Source: Nitriliruptor sp040882075
GTDB taxonomy: Bacteria > Actinomycetota > Nitriliruptoria > Nitriliruptorales > Nitriliruptoraceae
Assembly: GCF_040882075.1 (NCBI RefSeq)
Contig: NZ_JBBEBZ010000186.1
Location: 1-64,000 of the forward strand
Length of the DNA: 64,000 nucleotides
Reading direction: 5' to 3'
A program made the position numbers and the translations under genes. The notes under the pieces were generated by a model. It was not told the DNA's origin. It saw nothing but the letters and a program-made list of their open reading frames with translations, and did no database searches. Positions 15,152 through 23,470 of this stretch are shown piece after piece (the first letter of the stretch is position 1; every line of letters begins with the position of its first letter).

Positions 15152-17236
15152 ATGAAGCCAGGTCAGCGGCTCCTGCGCGGCCCTCTCCCGTGGATCCTCG
15201 CCTTCGCGGCGGCGCTCTGGCTCGGGGTCAGCTTCCTCGGCGCGGCCAACGCCCCGGACGAGCTGTCCTGGACCGAGTTCTCCGCGGCCGTCGAGGCCGG
15301 CCAGCTCCAGGGGCAGGATCTCGAGCTGTCGACGATCGGCAACCGGTCGCAGTCCATCGAGGGTGAGCGCATCGTCGACGGTGACGCGACGCCGTTCCGG
15401 GTGGTCTACAACCCCGACATCGTCGGTGACCAGATCGGTTCGTGGATCGACGCGGGCCAGCTCCGCACCGAGTTCGACGCCGAGGCACCCGGTGCGCTGA
15501 CCTCCATCCTCGCCACGGTCCTGCCCTTCATCCTGATCCTCGGGATCTTCTTCCTGCTGATGAACAACATGCAGGGCGGTGGCGGCAAGGTCATGCAGTT
15601 CGGCAAGTCCAAGGCCAAGATGGTCTCCAAGGACGCGCCGAAGGTCACCTTCGCCGACGTCTCCGGTGCCGACGAGGCGGTCGAGGAGCTCCGCGAGATC
15701 AAGGAGTTCCTGTCCAACCCCCAGAAGTTCCAGGCGATGGGCGCCAAGATCCCGAAGGGTGCGCTGCTCTACGGCCCCCCCGGGACCGGCAAGACCCTGC
15801 TCGCCCGCGCGGTGGCCGGCGAGGCCGGCGTCCCGTTCTTCTCGATCTCCGGGTCGGACTTCGTCGAGATGTTCGTCGGTGTCGGCGCGAGCCGAGTGAG
15901 GGACCTCTTCGAGCAGGCCAAGGCGAACGCCCCCGCGATCATCTTCGTCGACGAGATCGACGCCGTCGGTCGTCACCGCGGTGCCGGCATGGGTGGCGGC
16001 CACGACGAACGCGAACAGACCCTCAACCAGCTGCTGGTCGAGATGGACGGCTTCGACGTCCGCACCACGGTCATCCTCATCGCGGCGACCAACCGTCCCG
16101 ACATCCTCGACCCGGCGCTGCTGCGCCCGGGCCGCTTCGACCGCCAGATCCCGGTCGACCGGCCCGACCTGATCGGTCGCGAAGCGATCCTCCAGACCCA
16201 CGCCCGTGGCAAACCGCTCGAGGACGACGTCGACCTCGGCGTGCTCGCGCGGCAGACGCCGGGCTTCACCGGTGCCGACCTCGCCAACCTCGTCAACGAG
16301 GGGGCGCTGCTCGCCGCCCGCTACGGCAAGAAGTCGATCGCGATGTCCGAGCTCGAGGAATCCATCGAGCGGGTCATCGCCGGTCCCGAACGTCGCACCC
16401 GCCTGATGTCGGAACGCGAGAAGCGGACGGTCGCCTACCACGAGGGTGGTCACGCGATCGTCGGGCACGCCCTGCCCAACGCCGACCCCGTGCACAAGGT
16501 CACCATCATCCCGCGCGGCCAGGCGCTCGGTTTCACGATGCAGCTGCCGACCGAGGACAAGTACCTCATCTCGCGCAGCGAGCTGATCGATCGGCTCGCG
16601 GTGATGCTCGGTGGGCGCGTCGCCGAGGAGCTCAAGATCGGCGACATCACCACCGGCGCCGGTGACGACATCAAGAAGGCCACCGCGACCGCCAAGCAGA
16701 TGGTCACCCAGTACGGCATGAGCGACATCCTCGGGCCGATCACGCTCGGTCACGGTGACTCGCAACCGTTCATGGGACGCGAGATGGGCGGCGGACCGGA
16801 GTACTCCGGGCAGATCGCCGCGCAGATCGACGCCGAGATCCGCAAGCTCCTCGACGAGGCCCACGACGAGGCGCTCGAGATCCTGGTCGAGAACGACGAC
16901 GTGCTCGAGGCGTTGGCGAGCAAGCTGCTCGAGGTCGAGACGGTCGACGGCGCGCTCATGGCCGAGGTCTTCTCGCCCATCGACAAGCGACCCACGCGTG
17001 CCGTGGTCGCCCCCGAAGCGCAGGACCCGAAGATCGTCATCGATAAGCTCCGCCGGCTCGACCCGTCGATGAACGGGCACGGGAACGGCAACGGGAGCGC
17101 CGATGGCCCGAAGGCGTCCACCGCCAAGAAGGCGACCAAGAAGGCCACCCGGAAGCGGGCGACCGAGAAGACCTCGCGTTCGTCGAGCGGCCGGACCACC
17201 AAGCGGAGGACCGACGGATCCAGCTCCGACAGCTGA
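15152..17236 (+). CDS. ftsH: ATP-dependent zinc metalloprotease FtsH
   Basis: 694 residues. It is a membrane-bound hexameric AAA+ protease that removes misassembled membrane proteins and short-lived regulators. Two membrane segments lie near 11-32 and 115-137, enclosing a small extracytoplasmic domain. Walker A G-P-P-G-T-G-K-T is at 208-215, followed by Walker B (I-I-F-V-D-E-I-D-A-V-G) and the R-P-G-R-F-D-R second-region-of-homology segment. The zinc motif H-E-G-G-H is at 430-434. The last 45 or so residues are a Lys/Arg/Thr/Ser-rich tail built from K-K-A-T-like units, unlike the acidic or short tails of most FtsH proteins. folE follows after 38 bases. Confidence 0.97.
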   Translation: MKPGQRLLRGPLPWILAFAAALWLGVSFLGAANAPDELSWTEFSAAVEAGQLQGQDLELSTIGNRSQSIEGERIVDGDATPFRVVYNPDIVGDQIGSWIDAGQLRTEFDAEAPGALTSILATVLPFILILGIFFLLMNNMQGGGGKVMQFGKSKAKMVSKDAPKVTFADVSGADEAVEELREIKEFLSNPQKFQAMGAKIPKGALLYGPPGTGKTLLARAVAGEAGVPFFSISGSDFVEMFVGVGASRVRDLFEQAKANAPAIIFVDEIDAVGRHRGAGMGGGHDEREQTLNQLLVEMDGFDVRTTVILIAATNRPDILDPALLRPGRFDRQIPVDRPDLIGREAILQTHARGKPLEDDVDLGVLARQTPGFTGADLANLVNEGALLAARYGKKSIAMSELEESIERVIAGPERRTRLMSEREKRTVAYHEGGHAIVGHALPNADPVHKVTIIPRGQALGFTMQLPTEDKYLISRSELIDRLAVMLGGRVAEELKIGDITTGAGDDIKKATATAKQMVTQYGMSDILGPITLGHGDSQPFMGREMGGGPEYSGQIAAQIDAEIRKLLDEAHDEALEILVENDDVLEALASKLLEVETVDGALMAEVFSPIDKRPTRAVVAPEAQDPKIVIDKLRRLDPSMNGHGNGNGSADGPKASTAKKATKKATRKRATEKTSRSSSGRTTKRRTDGSSSDS

Positions 17237-17274
17237 CCGCCGGACCCAGGACCGCTGCCGAGACCGAGGGCCAG

Positions 17275-17895
17275 GTGCGCGACATCACGGGCGTCGAACC
17301 GAACGGCACGTTCGACCACGACAAGATCGAGCGCGCCGTGCGGATGCTGTTCGAGGCGATCGGCGAGGATCCGGACCGTCCCGGCATCGTCGACACCCCG
17401 GCGCGCGTCGCTCGGGAGTACGACGAGATCTTCGCCGGGCTGCTCGTCGACCCGGCCGACGTTCTGTCGGTGGTCTTCGATGAGCACCACGACGAGATCG
17501 TGATGATGCGCGACATCACCTTCCACAGCATGTGCGAGCACCACCTCGTCCCGTTCAGCGGGGTGGCACACGTCGCCTACCTGCCGAACGAGGCCGGGCA
17601 GGTCACCGGCCTGTCGAAGCTGGCGCGCCTGGTCGACGTCTGCGCGAAACGGCCGGGGCTGCAGGAACGCATGACGACGATGATCGCCGACACCATGGAG
17701 CGCAAGCTCGACCCCCGTGGCGTGATGGTGGTGGTCGAGGCCCGGCACCTGTGCATGGAGATGCGTGGCATCCGGCGAGCCGGCGCGACGACGGTGACCT
17801 CGACGGTCCGCGGCATCTTCCGCGAGGACCCACGCACGCGCGCGGAAGCGCTGGCGCTCCTGCGCGGCGGCGGTGGGGGCTCCGCGCTGTTCTGA
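17275..17895 (+). CDS. folE: GTP cyclohydrolase I (type IA)
   Basis: 206 residues from a GTG at 17275 with GAGGG upstream. It catalyses the first step of folate synthesis, GTP to dihydroneopterin triphosphate. The zinc ligands are Cys87 and His90 in H-S-M-C-E-H-H-L-V-P-F, and Cys160 in R-H-L-C-M-E-M-R-G. The V-T-G-L-S-K-L-A-R motif is present. The protein ends in a short Gly run. Located between ftsH and folP as in other Actinomycetota. Confidence 0.96.
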   Translation: MRDITGVEPNGTFDHDKIERAVRMLFEAIGEDPDRPGIVDTPARVAREYDEIFAGLLVDPADVLSVVFDEHHDEIVMMRDITFHSMCEHHLVPFSGVAHVAYLPNEAGQVTGLSKLARLVDVCAKRPGLQERMTTMIADTMERKLDPRGVMVVVEARHLCMEMRGIRRAGATTVTSTVRGIFREDPRTRAEALALLRGGGGGSALF

Positions 17896-17940
17896 GGGTC
17901 GCGGCTCCGTTCCTGACGTCGCTGAGGACACGCGGCCCTC

Positions 17941-17946
17941 TAGGAT
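17941..17946 (+). promoter_or_regulatory. -10 box candidate for folP
   Basis: TAGGAT in the 89-base gap between folE and folP lies 38 bases before the chosen GTG at 17985, suggesting an internal promoter for the downstream folate genes. Mirror copy at 47671-47676. Confidence 0.4.
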
Positions 17947-17984
17947 CGGCCCGTCCACGCCTCCGAGCGATCAGGGTGCCTACC

Positions 17985-19145
17985 GTGGCTGAGGTTCGAC
18001 CGATCTGCCGCGTCGAGGATGCCCGCCTGGTCCCCGAGGGTGGCCCCGCACAGCTGGTCCTCACCCAGCTCGAGCGGGCGAGCGAGATCGCCGACAAGGT
18101 CGCTGCGGCGCGCGGCGTCGGGCGGGCTGACGGTGACCGGCTCGAGGTCATGGCCGTCCCTTCGCGGCTGATCGATGCTGCCGGCCGGGTCGGCGGCGCC
18201 GAACTCGCCGGTCCGCTCCGCGAGGTCGTGGACGCCGCCGTGGCCGCCTGGCTCGGAGGGGCTCCGGACCTGGTCACCCCCGCGGGGATGTTGCCCACCG
18301 GTTCGCGCCCCGTCGTGCTGGGCATCCTGAACGTCACCCCCGATTCGTTCTCGGACGGTGGGACGGCCTACGACCCGAGCGATCACCCCGGCGCGGCGAT
18401 CCGCGCCGGCCTGGCCCTGCTGGCAGCCGGAGCGGACGCGGTCGACGTCGGTGGCGAATCCACGCGGCCGGGCGCCGATCCCGTGCCCGCCGACGAGGAG
18501 CTGCGTCGGGTCCTGCCCGTCGTCGAGGCCCTCGCGGCGGAGGGTGCGATCGTCGCGATCGACACGGTCAAGGCCGAGGTGGCGCGGGCAGCCGTCGAGG
18601 CCGGTGCGAGCATCGTCAACGACGTGTCCGCGGGATCGCTGGACGAGCGGATGCACCCGACGGTGGTCGACCTGCGCGTCCCGTACGTGCTGACCCACAT
18701 GCGCGGCGAGCCACGGACCATGCAGGAGCACGCCTCCTACGAGGACGTGGTGCGCGAGGTGTTCGACCAGCTCGCGGGAGGGATCCGCGACCTCACGGCC
18801 GCCGGGCTCCCGCCCGAGCGCATCGTGGTCGACCCGGGGCTCGGGTTCGCCAAGGACGCGCGCCACAACCTCGCCCTGCTCCAGGCCGTGCGGGACCTGA
18901 CCTCGCTCGGCCGGCCCGTCATGATCGGTGCCTCGCGCAAGTCCTTCATCGGCACGGTGACCGGCTCGGACGATCCGACGGACCGGCTCGAAGGCTCGCT
19001 CGCCGTGGCCGCGACGGCCGTGGCCGCGGGCGTCCGGATCGTCCGGGCGCACGACGTGGCCGCCACCGCCCGCGCCGTCCGGGTCGCCCACGCCATCGCG
19101 GCCGGCGAGCTCCCCGACGGGCCGGTGCCGACCGGTCGGCAGTAG
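17985..19145 (+). CDS. folP: Dihydropteroate synthase with N-terminal extension
   Basis: 386 residues from a GTG at 17985 (an in-frame GTG at 17976 is possible). The enzyme joins p-aminobenzoate to dihydropterin pyrophosphate and is the sulfonamide target. The TIM barrel starts only near residue 105 with V-L-G-I-L-N-V-T-P-D-S-F-S-D-G-G. It goes on with V-D-V-G-G-E-S-T-R-P-G-A, I-V-N-D-V-S-A-G, D-P-G-L-G-F-A-K and G-A-S-R-K-S-F-I-G. Typical FolP is about 280 residues. The first 100 residues here (L-E-R-A-S-E-I-A-D-K-V-A-A, then V-V-D-A-A-V-A-A-W) are an extra helical region without a recognised domain. Confidence 0.93.
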   Translation: MAEVRPICRVEDARLVPEGGPAQLVLTQLERASEIADKVAAARGVGRADGDRLEVMAVPSRLIDAAGRVGGAELAGPLREVVDAAVAAWLGGAPDLVTPAGMLPTGSRPVVLGILNVTPDSFSDGGTAYDPSDHPGAAIRAGLALLAAGADAVDVGGESTRPGADPVPADEELRRVLPVVEALAAEGAIVAIDTVKAEVARAAVEAGASIVNDVSAGSLDERMHPTVVDLRVPYVLTHMRGEPRTMQEHASYEDVVREVFDQLAGGIRDLTAAGLPPERIVVDPGLGFAKDARHNLALLQAVRDLTSLGRPVMIGASRKSFIGTVTGSDDPTDRLEGSLAVAATAVAAGVRIVRAHDVAATARAVRVAHAIAAGELPDGPVPTGRQ

Positions 19146-19148
19146 CCT
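19143..19148 (+). promoter_or_regulatory. -10 box candidate before folB
   Basis: TAGCCT overlaps the folP stop region and lies eight bases before a GTG at 19157. If used, it would allow a near-leaderless folB transcript starting at that GTG. Mirror copy at 46469-46474. Confidence 0.3.
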
Positions 19149-19174
19149 CGCGGTCCGTGCCGGGAGGACCCGCG

Positions 19175-19534
19175 TTGGACCGCATCACCGTGACCGGCAT
19201 CGAGGTGTTCGCGCACCACGGCGTCCTGCCGCACGAGCGCGAGCTCGGCCAGCGGTTCGTCATCGACCTGGCCCTCGACCTCGACCTCGCGCCGGCCGCC
19301 GCGTCGGACGACGTCGCCGACACCGTCCACTACGGCGACCTCGCCGCGGCGGTGGTGGCCCTCGTCACCGAGCAGCCGGTCGACCTCATCGAGACGGTCG
19401 CCGAACGCGTCGCGGGTCGCTGCCTCGAGGACGACCGGGTGCGCGCCGCCGAGGTCACGGTGCACAAGCCCTCCGCGCCGCTCCCCGTGATCGCCGCCGA
19501 GGTGGCGGTCACCGTGCGACGAACCCGCGCCTGA
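19175..19534 (+). CDS. folB: Dihydroneopterin aldolase
   Basis: 119 residues from a TTG at 19175, chosen because GGGAGGA ends six bases before it and the protein then begins D-R-I-T-V-T-G-I-E-V-F-A-H-H-G-V-L, as FolB usually does. A GTG at 19157 would add six residues and is the alternative. The enzyme cleaves dihydroneopterin to 6-hydroxymethyl-dihydropterin and glycolaldehyde. It has the conserved H-H-G and E-L-G-Q-R-F-V-I-D-L segment and the C-terminal V-T-V-H-K-P-S-A-P. folK starts one base after its stop. Confidence 0.93.
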   Translation: MDRITVTGIEVFAHHGVLPHERELGQRFVIDLALDLDLAPAAASDDVADTVHYGDLAAAVVALVTEQPVDLIETVAERVAGRCLEDDRVRAAEVTVHKPSAPLPVIAAEVAVTVRRTRA

Positions 19535-19535
19535 C

Positions 19536-20153
19536 GTGGCGGACCTCACCTTCCTGTCGCTCGGCGCGAACGTCGGTGACGCGCTCGAGACCCTGACCGC
19601 GGCCGTCTACGCGCTCGACGACGTCGACGGGTTCGCGGTCGAGGACGTGTCGGCGGTGTACGAGACCGAGCCCTGGCCGACGCCCGACGACCCGCGGCAC
19701 GTACCCCAGGACCCCTACCTCAACCTCGTCGTCCGGGGCCGGACGGCCCTCGACCCCCACGACCTCCTCCGGCAGACCCAGCTCCTCGAGGCTGCGTTCG
19801 GGCGCGACCGTGCCACCGAGCAGCGGTGGGGCCCGCGTCCCCTCGACATCGACCTCCTGCTGGTCGGTGACGTCCGGCTCGCCACGGCCGACCTCGAGCT
19901 GCCCCACCCGCGACTGACCGAGCGCGCCTTCGTCCTCGTCCCGCTCGCGGAGGTCTGGCCGGGGGGCACGCTCCCGGACGGTCAGCGCGTCGCGCAGGCG
20001 CTCGCAGCGATCGCGCCGATCACCGGCATCGAGCTGGTGGTCCGGCTCGACGACGTCCCGGGGCGTCACGTGGCGCGACCCGAAGGGCCGGGAGCACCGC
20101 GAGCCTCGTTCGAGCGCCCCGGACTGGATCCCGACGAGGCGGCCGGCTCGTGA
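19536..20153 (+). CDS. folK: 2-amino-4-hydroxy-6-hydroxymethyldihydropteridine pyrophosphokinase
   Basis: 205 residues from a GTG one base after folB, so co-translated. It transfers pyrophosphate from ATP to the pterin alcohol made by FolB, producing the FolP substrate. It shows F-L-S-L-G-A-N-V-G-D at the start, then Y-E-T-E-P-W, a Q-D-P-Y-L-N-L-V-V segment, and R-W-G-P-R-P-L-D-I-D-L-L-L, the HPPK signature with the magnesium-binding D-x-D. L-P-H-P-R-L-T-E-R-A-F-V-L-V-P-L closes the fold. A 40-residue tail follows. The stop overlaps the next GTG. Confidence 0.95.
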   Translation: MADLTFLSLGANVGDALETLTAAVYALDDVDGFAVEDVSAVYETEPWPTPDDPRHVPQDPYLNLVVRGRTALDPHDLLRQTQLLEAAFGRDRATEQRWGPRPLDIDLLLVGDVRLATADLELPHPRLTERAFVLVPLAEVWPGGTLPDGQRVAQALAAIAPITGIELVVRLDDVPGRHVARPEGPGAPRASFERPGLDPDEAAGS

Positions 20154-21040
20154 CCTCGACGACCTCGACGACCTCGCGTCGACGCGTCGCCATCGTCGGG
20201 CCCGGCCGCGTGGGGACCCTGCTGGCGGTGGCGCTGTCGCGGGCCGGTCACCGGACGGTGGCGGTGGCTGGTGGGTCCGAGGCCTCCCGCGAGCACGTGG
20301 TGGCGCTCGTGGCGGGCTGTCGGCCGCACGGGGACGTCGTCGCGGCCGCCGCGGACGCCGACCTCGTCGTCATCGCCACCCCCGACGATGCCATCGAGCG
20401 GGTCGTCACCGACCTCGCGCGGTCGGACGTCCTGCACGAGGGGCACCGTGTGGTGCACGTCGCCGGGTCGCGCGGTCTGGCGCCACTCCACCGCGCTGCC
20501 CTCTGCGGCGCCGGGGTGGCGGCGTGCCACCCCGCGATGACCGTGCCGACCGGCGCCAGCGATCCCGACCTCCTCGTCGGGACACCGTGGGCGGTGACCG
20601 CGTCCGCGACGGATCGGGCGTGGGCACGGGATCTCGTCGCCGACCTCGGCGGGGACCCCCACGATGTCGACGACGACGTCCGCGGGCTCTACCACGCCGG
20701 TCTCACGGTCGGCAGCAACGCGGCGGCCGCGGCCGTGGTGGTCGCGCGCCAGCTCCTGCTCGGCGCCCGCATCGACGACCCCGCCGCCTTCCTCGGCCCC
20801 CTCGTGGCCCGCAGCGTGGACAACGCGATGACGACCGGCGCCGCTGCCCTGACCGGTCCGGTGGTCCGGGGCGACGTGGGCACGGTCGCCGCGCACCTCG
20901 ACGTGCTCGCCGCCGATGTGCCCGACCTGCTCGAGGCGTACCGGGACCTCGCGCGGGTCCTGCTCGGCCGTGTCCGCGCCGAGTTGTCCCCGGGGGCCGC
21001 CGCCGAGCTCGATGTCCTCCTCGCCCCGCGGACCTCGTGA
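20150..21040 (+). CDS. Rossmann-like and DUF2520 domain protein
   Basis: 296 residues, GTGA overlap with folK. It opens with a 9-base tandem repeat (GACCTCGAC units, 20153-20176) coding Thr-Ser-Thr-rich residues. The NAD(P)-binding motif V-A-I-V-G-P-G-R-V-G-T follows near residue 15, and the DUF2520 helical dimer domain lies after about residue 165 (G-L-Y-H-A-G-L-T-V-G-S-N). The fold is that of 6-phosphogluconate/ketopantoate reductase relatives. Position directly before panC suggests a role in pantothenate synthesis, possibly ketopantoate reduction. This is inference from context, because the true PanE signature residues cannot be confirmed by eye. Confidence 0.85.
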   Translation: MTSTTSTTSRRRVAIVGPGRVGTLLAVALSRAGHRTVAVAGGSEASREHVVALVAGCRPHGDVVAAAADADLVVIATPDDAIERVVTDLARSDVLHEGHRVVHVAGSRGLAPLHRAALCGAGVAACHPAMTVPTGASDPDLLVGTPWAVTASATDRAWARDLVADLGGDPHDVDDDVRGLYHAGLTVGSNAAAAAVVVARQLLLGARIDDPAAFLGPLVARSVDNAMTTGAAALTGPVVRGDVGTVAAHLDVLAADVPDLLEAYRDLARVLLGRVRAELSPGAAAELDVLLAPRTS

Positions 21041-21053
21041 CCCGATCGGCACG

Positions 21054-21059
21054 TACCCT
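21054..21059 (+). promoter_or_regulatory. -10 box candidate for panC
   Basis: TACCCT lies 24 bases before the panC GTG, inside the 43-base gap that follows the DUF2520 gene. Mirror copy at 44558-44563. Confidence 0.35.
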
Positions 21060-21083
21060 GCGCCGCCGCCGGAGGGAGCCCGT

Positions 21084-22025
21084 GTGCAGCGTCTGACCAC
21101 CATCGCCGAGGTGCGGGCCGCCGTCGGCGAGGCCCGCCGTGCGGGCGGTCGCGTGGCGCTGGTGCCCACCATGGGAGCGCTGCACGAGGGCCACCTCGCC
21201 CTGGTCCGTGAGGCGGCCAGCGACGCGGACCTCACGGTCGTCTCGATCTTCGTCAACCCGACGCAGTTCGACCGCCCCGATGACCTGGCCGCCTACCCGC
21301 GCGATCTCGAAGGGGACGAGGGGCAGCTCGCCGAGCTCGGCGACCTCGCGCCCGACGTCGTGTTCGCCCCGGAGGTCGCCGAGGTCTACCCCCGTCCGTC
21401 CGTCACCCGGGTGACCGTGAGGGGCCTGACCGACCGCCTCTGTGGCGCCTCGCGCCCCGGCCACTTCGATGGCGTCGCGACCGTCTGTACCAAGCTGTTC
21501 TCGATCGTCCAGCCCGACCTGGCCGTGTTCGGCCGCAAGGACTTCCAGCAGCTGGCCGTCATCCGGCGGGTCGTGGCCGACCTGGACCTCCCGGTCGAGG
21601 TCGTGGGTGCGCCGACCGTCCGCGAACCCGACGGGTTGGCGATGTCGTCACGCAACCGCCGGCTCGGCCCCGCGGAGCGTCGGAGCGCTCTCTGCCTGTC
21701 GCGCGCGCTCCGGGCGGGTGTCGCGGTGGCTCGCGCCGGCCGCGCGGGAGGGGGGCCGATCGACGCGGTTCGGGTCGCCAACGAGGTCGGCGGTACCCTC
21801 TCGGCCGCCCCCGGGGTCACCGTCGACTACGTCGAGGTGCTCGACCCCGAGACCCTCGCACCACCCGACGCGACCTCGCGCGGGCAGGCGGGAGACGGAT
21901 CTCCGGAGGCGCAGCAACAGCTGCTGGTCGCGGTCGCAGCCGACGTCGGACCGGTCCGCCTCATCGACAACGTCGTGCTGGGCGACACCGAGGACGAGGA
22001 ACGGCTGCTGGCAGCGACGAGCTGA
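21084..22025 (+). CDS. panC: Pantothenate synthetase
   Basis: 313 residues from a GTG at 21084, with GGAGGGA ending six bases before it. It joins pantoate and beta-alanine using ATP. The nucleotide-binding P-T-M-G-A-L-H-E-G-H segment has HEGH at 34-37. F-V-N-P-T-Q-F, F-G-R-K-D-F-Q-Q-L, and the M-S-S-R-N-R-R-L counterpart of KMSKS are all present. A slightly longer C-terminal end than usual carries a polar insert (P-P-D-A-T-S-R-G-Q-A-G-D-G-S). Its partner substrate beta-alanine is made by PanD, encoded next. Confidence 0.95.
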   Translation: MQRLTTIAEVRAAVGEARRAGGRVALVPTMGALHEGHLALVREAASDADLTVVSIFVNPTQFDRPDDLAAYPRDLEGDEGQLAELGDLAPDVVFAPEVAEVYPRPSVTRVTVRGLTDRLCGASRPGHFDGVATVCTKLFSIVQPDLAVFGRKDFQQLAVIRRVVADLDLPVEVVGAPTVREPDGLAMSSRNRRLGPAERRSALCLSRALRAGVAVARAGRAGGGPIDAVRVANEVGGTLSAAPGVTVDYVEVLDPETLAPPDATSRGQAGDGSPEAQQQLLVAVAADVGPVRLIDNVVLGDTEDEERLLAATS

Positions 22026-22102
22026 ACGCCACCGACAGGTGGACCGGTTGGAACCGGGACGTGGGAGCGTCCCGGAACGACACGGCAGAGAGGCGGGTGC
22101 AG

Positions 22103-22495
22103 ATGCGCCGCACGATGATGAAGTCCAAGATCCACCGCGGGACGGTCACCGAGGCCAACCTCGATTACGTCGGCTCGATCACCATCGACCGCGACCTGAT
22201 GGACGCCGCGGACCTGCTGGTCAACGAGAAGGTGCAGGTCGTCGACAACGACAACGGCGCCCGGCTCGAGACCTACGTGATCGAGGGCGAGCGAGGATCG
22301 GGCGTGATCTGCCTCAACGGCGCTGCCGCCCGGTTGGTCCAGCCCGGCGACACCGTCATCATCATCTCGTACGCCGATCTCGAGGATGCCGAGGCGCGGG
22401 CCTGGGAACCGACGGTCGTCTTCGTCGACGGGGACAACCAGCCGGTCTCGGTCGAGGTGGCCGAACGGCACGGCCAGGTCCGGGGCGTGGCCTGA
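22103..22495 (+). CDS. panD: Aspartate 1-decarboxylase
   Basis: 130 residues from the ATG at 22103, with AGAGAGG upstream. It makes beta-alanine from aspartate. This is a pyruvoyl enzyme: the precursor cuts itself between Gly24 and Ser25 in D-Y-V-G-S-I-T-I-D, and Ser25 becomes the pyruvoyl group. It begins R-R-T-M-M-K-S-K-I-H-R-G-T-V-T, as the family does. N-G-A-A-A-R-L-V-Q-P-G-D-T-V-I-I-I-S-Y completes the barrel. nadC follows after 14 bases. Confidence 0.96.
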   Translation: MRRTMMKSKIHRGTVTEANLDYVGSITIDRDLMDAADLLVNEKVQVVDNDNGARLETYVIEGERGSGVICLNGAAARLVQPGDTVIIISYADLEDAEARAWEPTVVFVDGDNQPVSVEVAERHGQVRGVA

Positions 22496-22509
22496 GCACC
22501 GGACGGCAG

Positions 22510-23469
22510 GTGGCTGGGTCCTCCGCCCTCCCCGGTGACGGCGTGCTCGACGCGGTCGCGGTCCGCGCTGCGGGCGAGGAGGCGGTCGCGCGAGCGCTCG
22601 CCGAGGACCTCGGGGTCGCGGTCGACGCGACCCCGGCGCAGCGGCGAGCCGCGGACGCGACGGCCACGGCGACCATCCCGCCGGACCTTCCGGGCGAGGC
22701 ATCGCTGGTCGCCCGGGCCGATGGCGTGATCGCGGGGACCGCCCTGGTCGAGCTGACCTTCGCGGCGGTCGACCCGTCCCTCGCGGTGTCGATCGACGTC
22801 GCCGACGGCGCGGCCGTCACGCGGGGCCAGGTGCTCGGAGCGGTGACGGGTCCGCTCGCGTCGGTCCTGGCGGGCGAACGCACCGCGCTGAACTTCCTCA
22901 CCCACCTGTCGGGGGTGGCGACGCGCACCCGCGAGTTCGCGCGCGCCGTCGACGGCACGGGCTGCGTGGTCCGCGACACCCGCAAGACCACCCCGGGGTT
23001 GCGGCTGCTCGAGAAGGCGGCCGTCCGGGCGGGGGGTGGGGTGAACCACCGCGTCGGACTGGCCGACGCGTTGCTGGTCAAGGACAACCACGTCGCCGCT
23101 GCCGGCGGTGTGGCCGAGGCCACCCGGCGCGCTCTCGCCGCCGTCGGAGGTCGCCACGTCCAGGTCGAGGTCACCTCGCTGGCCGAGCTCGACGCGGCCG
23201 TCGATGCCGGCGCGCGGGACGTGCTGCTCGACAACTTCACCCCGGAGGGCTGCGCCGAGGCCGTCGCCCACCTCGCGGCTCGCGATCTCGCCGAGCGGGT
23301 CCTGCTCGAGGCCTCCGGGACGATCCGGCTCGACACGGTCGCCGCGTACGCCGCGTCCGGGGTCGATCGCGTGGCCGTCGGGGCGCTCACCCACTCGGCG
23401 CCGCAGCTCGACATCGCGTTGGACGTCCGGGCCGTCGGCTCGGACGCTGCTCCTCGACCGGAGGCCTGA
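22510..23469 (+). CDS. nadC: Nicotinate-nucleotide pyrophosphorylase (quinolinate phosphoribosyltransferase)
   Basis: 319 residues from a GTG at 22510 (a later GTG near 22543 is possible, and the ribosome site is weak). It converts quinolinate and PRPP to nicotinate mononucleotide in NAD synthesis. Family motifs are clear: N-F-L-T-H-L-S-G-V-A-T, D-T-R-K-T-T-P-G-L-R-L-L-E-K-A-A-V-R-A-G-G-G-V-N-H-R, L-L-V-K-D-N-H, E-V-T-S-L-A-E-L and E-A-S-G-T-I. nadA and nadB are not in the window. Its place between panD and coaX links the NAD and CoA precursor pathways, both of which draw on aspartate. Confidence 0.95.
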   Translation: MAGSSALPGDGVLDAVAVRAAGEEAVARALAEDLGVAVDATPAQRRAADATATATIPPDLPGEASLVARADGVIAGTALVELTFAAVDPSLAVSIDVADGAAVTRGQVLGAVTGPLASVLAGERTALNFLTHLSGVATRTREFARAVDGTGCVVRDTRKTTPGLRLLEKAAVRAGGGVNHRVGLADALLVKDNHVAAAGGVAEATRRALAAVGGRHVQVEVTSLAELDAAVDAGARDVLLDNFTPEGCAEAVAHLAARDLAERVLLEASGTIRLDTVAAYAASGVDRVAVGALTHSAPQLDIALDVRAVGSDAAPRPEA

Positions 23470-23470
23470 G

